Assembly: GCF_023856365.1 (NCBI RefSeq)
Contig: NW_026042394.1
Coordinates: 310,001-374,000, forward strand
DNA: 64,000 bases
Direction: 5' to 3'
DNA from: Brienomyrus brachyistius
Taxonomy: Eukaryota > Chordata > Actinopteri > Osteoglossiformes > Mormyridae
Below the pieces are notes generated by a model. It ran no database searches and was not told where the DNA came from. It saw only the letters and a program-made list of their open reading frames with translations. This document shows, one piece after another, positions 60,319 through 64,000 of the stretch. Each line of letters opens with the position of its first letter. The first letter of the stretch is position 1. Both the position numbers and the translations under genes were made by a program.

Positions 60319-60411
60319 TTCATCCACTTTCTTGTTTGGTACACAGTCATTTGATGGATGTGTAAGATCATTACCAGACCGTCTGCTGCAAACTCTACAG
60401 TTAATGAATGG
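60319..60411 (-). CDS. Cystatin-fold secreted protein (chemerin-like), exon 3
   Basis: Acceptor GTTTTTGCAG at 60412 and donor GTAAGTG at 60318-60312 (reverse strand) enclose 93 bp, phase 0 at both ends: PFINCRVCSRRSGNDLTHPS NDCVPNKKVDE. The RP-hydrophobic-xC-x-VC pattern across the exon 2/3 join is like fish chemerin. Three cysteines (CRVC and DCVP) probably form disulphides with exon 2. Next exon downstream uncertain (see 54151-54441). Confidence 0.7.
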
Positions 60412-60419
60412 CTGCAAAA

Positions 60420-61218
60420 ACACACAGACACACAAAAACAGTATTTAAAGAGTGGTGGGCAATAAATACAGTGAGAGAAGGTGTAGTAAAGATATATCTA
60501 ATGATTTAAGGCGGAGCTGCTGGAGTGCAGGGTTTAATGACACAGAACAATTTTAGAGGAAAGAGCTTCCAAAGCAGGGTCACCATAAGGCTATATTATA
60601 CAAAGCAAGTTCATCTAAAAGTATGAACAACAAATCCCGTTTAACTGAACACTGCTCTGTATTAAAATACTGTCCTCCGATCAAGCTAAGTGGTCCTGTA
60701 GTTCACTATTTAAAGAGGTAAATTTAAAGGGTAATTCACACTGCACATCTACCCTGCTCTGACCAGGTTTAATTACTGGCTTTCTAATTAAAACAAGAGT
60801 TAAGTCCTGCCCTTTCACCACAAAACACCACACTGCCATTTAAGGCTGATTTCAACAATGAGTTTTAGTTAACCTGGCTCGATTGAGTTAACTCTGGGTA
60901 TGTAAAACCCGCTTTGTAGTACAGCCCACAGGTCTTTAAATAAGGCCAGCTAGGGTTCATAGCTCGAAGCATAATCTACAGGTCACCCCTCAGATGATTA
61001 GCATTTGCTTCTACCTGGTAATCCAGCCTTTAAGCCTGTAAACCTACTAAAATTTGAGAATAAGGTGAAGGAACTGGCTCTTTGAGGCCACCTATGTATT
61101 TGTTACTTTATTGTTGGCTAACTTTCCCCCGCAGGGCATCAAAAAAGTTAACATGAACCTAAATTAATTTGCTAACTGATATGTCCAATGCTCACAGTCA
61201 CAGTGACTCTTTACTTAC
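60420..61218 (-). other. Intron 2 of the chemerin-like gene
   Basis: Between exon 3 and exon 2; no repeat or gene recognised. Intron 1 (61324-61625) is likewise free of recognisable elements. Confidence 0.5.
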
Positions 61219-61323
61219 CCTCTTGTCCATGAAAATACAGTCAGCCCGATGGTCTGTTGCAGTTGACTTTGGACATTTTGTTGCTCTCAAGAGAATCTCA
61301 ATGTCAATGTATTCACTGCTGAT
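61219..61323 (-). CDS. Cystatin-fold secreted protein (chemerin-like), exon 2
   Basis: Acceptor TGATTTAG and donor GTAAGTAAAG enclose 105 bp (35 codons, phase 0): ISSEYIDIEILLRATKCPKS then TATDHRADCIFMDKR. The pattern of an amphipathic strand (YIDIEILLRAT) followed by CPK...ADC is that of the cystatin-fold beta region in chemerin, cathelicidin and kininogen relatives. Chemerin (rarres2) is my best match, from memory of the C..R..RP..DC.VC pattern. Confidence 0.75.
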
Positions 61324-61625
61324 CTAAATCACATAAACACGTTATATACAAAATTGCCTACAACTGTTTTAAAGGCAATATAACAAACAATAATCACCCA
61401 AAAAATGGCAAACTGTCACAGACTTGACTGCAGCAGATTCAGAGAGAAACTGTGAGAAGGTAAAATTGACCAGGGCTGAGATATACAACCATCACTTTCA
61501 TTGTGAAGAGACATTAAGCATCATATGCATTGAAATTAAAACATCAAAATCAATGTGATACTCATTAGTTCAGCTTGCAGATGATGAAAGTTTCACACTT
61601 TTGTAAACACTTTCTCAGCAGTTAC

Positions 61626-61804
61626 CTTCGGACGGCCCTGGATGTTATAGAAATTCATGTGCTGACGGGTTCCTTGATGAGCATTTTCGACTGCGAGTTT
61701 AATGGCCGTCTTGTGAGTGCAGGGAGACTGTGGTAATCTTGCTGGGCCTCTGTGGAGATAAGCAGAGCTCCATAAGCCAAAACCAGAAGCAGCAGGCGGG
61801 TCAT
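61626..61804 (-). CDS. rarres2-like: Chemerin-like gene, exon 1 with signal peptide; frameshifted
   Basis: ATG at 61804 gives MTRLLLLVLAYGALLISTEA, a clear secretory signal peptide, then QQDYHSLPALT. The following AIKLAVENAHQGTRQHMNFY then NIQGRPK (alpha-helix of a cystatin fold) is readable only one base out of phase, so a single-base deletion lies near CTCACAAGACG (about 61710). The exon ends CGAAG/GTAAC (61626/61625), phase 0 for the second frame. The gene is reverse-strand, with exons 61804-61626, 61323-61219 and 60411-60319 and a large third intron. The shift means either a pseudogene or an assembly error. Confidence 0.7.
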
Positions 61805-61937
61805 CTTCCTCTCAGCTTTGAAGGGAGAAGCAGGACTGAGGACACTGATCTGTGGTCCCCTTATCCAGCACGTCCAGGGGCGTGTCCTTCACTCGAAACA
61901 AACAGACCTTTGAACAACATTGGAAAACTCTTCAGGA

Positions 61938-62165
61938 TGAATTGAGGCAGGTGGTCAAGTGGGTTTATTGTTATTTCAGCAATATACACAGTACACAGTG
62001 AAAGGAAACATTGTTCCTCCTGGACCACGGTGCAACACAAAGAAGAAAAACAGAAACAACACAAGATGACACAAGTGCGGGCAAGATAGAACTATACAGA
62101 GTGAAAGGAGCACAAACAGAGGGAGAAAGTGCAAGATAAACACAAGAGCAACAATACAATACTAC
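61938..62165 (-). mobile_element. LINE 3' UTR (L2/Rex1-type), reverse strand
   Basis: The reverse complement reads CACCGTGGTCCAGGAGGAAC, CTTTCACTGTGTACTGTGTA and ATTGCTGAAATAACAATAAA before CCCACTTGACC, the end structure of L2/Rex1-type LINEs of fish (TTGACY tail). It lies about 130 bp upstream of the chemerin-like start codon and so could overlap its promoter. Confidence 0.65.
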
Positions 62166-62184
62166 AGGACAAGACAGCGCAGTC

Positions 62185-62505
62185 AAGAACACAGAGTGCA
62201 GCCAGAGCTAACCTGAATAGGGGCATCAAGGTTGCCAGGCAGGCAGAGAAACAGAAAATAGAGGTCTACTTCACATACAACAACCCACAGTGGGTGTGGC
62301 AGGGAATACAACACATTACAAACTTCAAAGGCAACAACACCGTCACTGTTAACAGCAACGCCCTTTTAGCAAAGGAGCTAAACAGCTTCTTTGCTCGTCT
62401 GGAGGAACACAGAGCAGACATAGCCACACTGCCCCCTCCCCCAATCTCCAGCACTCACAGACTCCCTCTGCAGGAACACCACGCGAGAAGGCACATTGCA
62501 TCTCT
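62185..62505 (+). pseudogene. L2/Rex1-group LINE, fragment before the RT core
   Basis: Frame pieces NLNRGIKVARQAEKQKIEVY, NPQWVWQGIQHITNF and LAKELNSFFARLEEHRADIA are the segment between endonuclease and RT core in L2-type ORF2. It ends at about 62505 where CR1 sequence starts; the next L2 piece (63061-63190) comes from further downstream in the protein, so the RT core is missing. Confidence 0.8.
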
Positions 62506-63056
62506 AGGTGTGTGGAGTTTAAGACAAGGCAAGTGATGCTACGATAATATAATTCCTTGGTAAGACCCCACCTAGAATATTGTGTGCGGGTTTGGTTACC
62601 ATACCTTAAGAAGGACATTGCTGCCTTGGAAAAGGTGCAACGTAGGGCAACGAGAATGATTCCTGGTCTTAGAGGAATGTCTAATGAGGAGAGGTTAGCT
62701 GAGCTGAATCTGTTTAGCCTCGAGCAAAGGAGACTAAGGGGGGACATAATCCAGGTGTTTAAGATTCTAACAGGTCTGGATGCTGTTCAGCCAAATGGCT
62801 ATTTCAATGTTAGTTTAAATACCAGAACTCGTGGCCATAAGTGGAAATTAGCTGGAGAACATTTTAAAACGAATTTGATGAAGCATTTCTGTACACAGCG
62901 TGTAGTTAGAGTATGGAATAGTCTTCCTGTTATTGTAACACAAGCTAAAACCCTGGGTTCTTTTAAATCAGAGCTAGATAAGATTTTTGAGCTATTAGCT
63001 AAGTTCTCCTCAAAGGAGCTTGATGGGCCGAATGGCCTCCTCTCATTTGTAAATCT
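62506..63056 (+). pseudogene. CR1-type LINE, ORF2 C-terminus
   Basis: VRPHLEYCVRVWLPYLKKDI, MIPGLRGMSNEERLAELNLF, ILTGLDAVQPNGYFNVSLN and FCTQRVVRVWNSLPVI, ending in GATGGGCCGAATGGCCTCCT. About 88% like the 26-kb copy by eye. The terminal 8-bp TTCTTATG tail is reduced to a single GTTCTTATGA near 63062-63071. Very similar to the short 2052-2166 fragment. Confidence 0.9.
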
Positions 63057-63060
63057 CTTT

Positions 63061-63250
63061 GGTTCTTATGAGTCAGCTTACAGAGATGAGGTCCAGAAAC
63101 TGATAGGTTGGAGTTCAGCAAACAATTTGGCACTAAACAGCACAAAGACAAAGGAATCACTGACTTCAGGAAGGATGGAGGCGACACTGGCCTGCCTAGA
63201 TGGATGGATGGATGTTTTTATTGACATTGTAAGTACAATGAGATTTAGTT
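63061..63250 (+). pseudogene. L2/Rex1-group LINE fragment, post-YADD region
   Basis: ESAYRDEVQKLIGWSSANNL followed by ALNSTKTKE and, shifted, TDFRKDGGDTG resembles the SYREEV..L..W....NLSLN..KTKEMVVDFR stretch after the YADD motif. A GATGGATGGATG run and a reverse-oriented CATTGTACTTACAATGTCAA block (63205-63245) follow, the latter like a LINE 3' terminus in opposite orientation. Confidence 0.65.
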
Positions 63251-64000
63251 TGGAACGCGCCAGCAGCTACACAGTATATTTACAATTATATAGATTGTGA
63301 GGCATAAAATAAGGTGTGAGTAATATAACATAACGACATAATATAAGTAATCATTAATTAATCATTACAGATGGTATGAGGTGTGAACCGCTAGGCTGCT
63401 ATGGCATGTTTGGTATCAAACCGATGGAAAATCACTCCAGTTTCCAAATCTGGTCAGTGGTTACCACGAAAGTGAATATATCAAAAGTTACACCAGCCTA
63501 ACGAAAATCATCAATACAAGGGAAATCACTCTGGTCATAAATCTCAAAAGGACTGATACAGACCCCCTTCCGAAAGCCCGCCAAATGGATGGTCAGCCAT
63601 TGGTCCAGGAGTCGAATTCCTGGTCACTCCTATTCACGAACTTTACACTATAAAACCTGGCACCTCAGAACAAAGCCAGGAGAGGAGAAACAGAAGGGAG
63701 GAGAAAACAAAAGACCATCAGCACGAAGAGAGGCAGAGAACATCAGCCCAAGAGAAGAGAAGCCCACAAGAAGCCCTCCTGAAGCCTATCAGTGAAGACC
63801 CAGCTGGACAGAGAACTGCAACCAAGCCCAAGCTTCACCAGGAGAGGGAATCAGAGGGGCTCCACTCCAACAACCGCTGCAAACACCGCGCCTCCCTGAG
63901 TGCCATCACCCATCAGCTCATCAGCCTCCGCAACCAACTGCCAAGACCCCCCCCCCCCCACTCTGCAACCAAGTAAACAAACTTCCTTTCATTTATAACA
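63251..64000 (+). other. Terminal stretch with TATA box, possibly LTR
   Basis: Mostly unrecognised. TATAAAA at 63649-63655 in a GAACTTTACACTATAAAACC context is followed by a purine-rich leader (AGGAGAGGAGAAACAGAAGG) and a CA-rich stretch, plus poly-C at 63945-63958. This arrangement is often seen in LTR promoters, but no LTR ends, primer-binding site or gene are seen before the window ends. Confidence 0.35.

Overview
The window is a gene-poor, repeat-saturated stretch of a vertebrate genome, most likely a ray-finned (teleost) fish. Evidence for this is the fish-type tRNA-derived SINEs with GATG tails, the CR1, L2 and L1 LINE fragments, Tc1/mariner and hAT transposons, gammaretrovirus-like and Ty3/gypsy-like LTR sequences, long AT-dinucleotide tracts and GT-AG introns. 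No bacterial, plasmid or CRISPR-like feature was seen. Species cannot be named from the sequence. Family calls rest on recognising motifs by eye, not on a database search.

Layout. 0-10 kb: a 46-bp satellite (605-1268), LINE/SINE scraps, a TIR element, and the 5' end of an endogenous retrovirus with a tRNA-Pro primer-binding site and a short gag remnant (6.3-8.0 kb). 10-17 kb: broken gag pieces and an L2-type LINE split by a clean 828-bp solo LTR with a 5-bp target duplication. 17-23 kb: an L1-type LINE (ORF1 and ORF2) peppered with SINE and LTR insertions. 23-31 kb: mostly unrecognised sequence, with one CR1 tail at 26 kb. 31-37 kb: a reverse-strand retroviral RNase H-integrase-env remnant, a Tc1 relic and LTR-like pieces. 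37.4-39.5 kb: a reverse-strand C2H2 zinc-finger/transposase-like gene, broken by frameshifts. 39.9-43.0 kb: four nearly identical 781-bp tandem units, each with a tRNA-Leu-like Pol III promoter. 45-47.4 kb: a gypsy integrase tail, then a promoter with CCAAT boxes, a heat-shock element, a TATA box and a spliced-leader-like first exon. 48.4-53.5 kb: a ~240-bp AT-rich tandem array interrupted by an internally deleted Tc1 transposon and by an old copy of a proline-rich LTR element.

54-62 kb is the only place with a convincing host gene. It is a reverse-strand secreted cystatin-fold protein resembling fish chemerin (rarres2), with three well-formed phase-0 exons (61804-61626, 61323-61219, 60411-60319) and a possible last exon near 54.4 kb. 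Its large third intron holds hAT fragments and an intact-looking 3,274-bp LTR element (55238-58511). That element has two apparently identical 285-bp LTRs and a TAGGT target duplication. It encodes two overlapping proline-rich reading frames and no reverse transcriptase. It, the tandem tRNA-like array and the heat-shock-type promoter are the most interesting objects here. The window ends in nested L2 and CR1 LINE fragments and a TATA-containing, possibly LTR-derived stretch.

Working together: nothing suggests an operon or pathway. The relationships are of insertion and host: SINEs in L1, solo LTR in L2, SINE in a host or hAT-derived sequence, LTR element in a host intron, Tc1 in satellite. 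These nested events give a relative time order.
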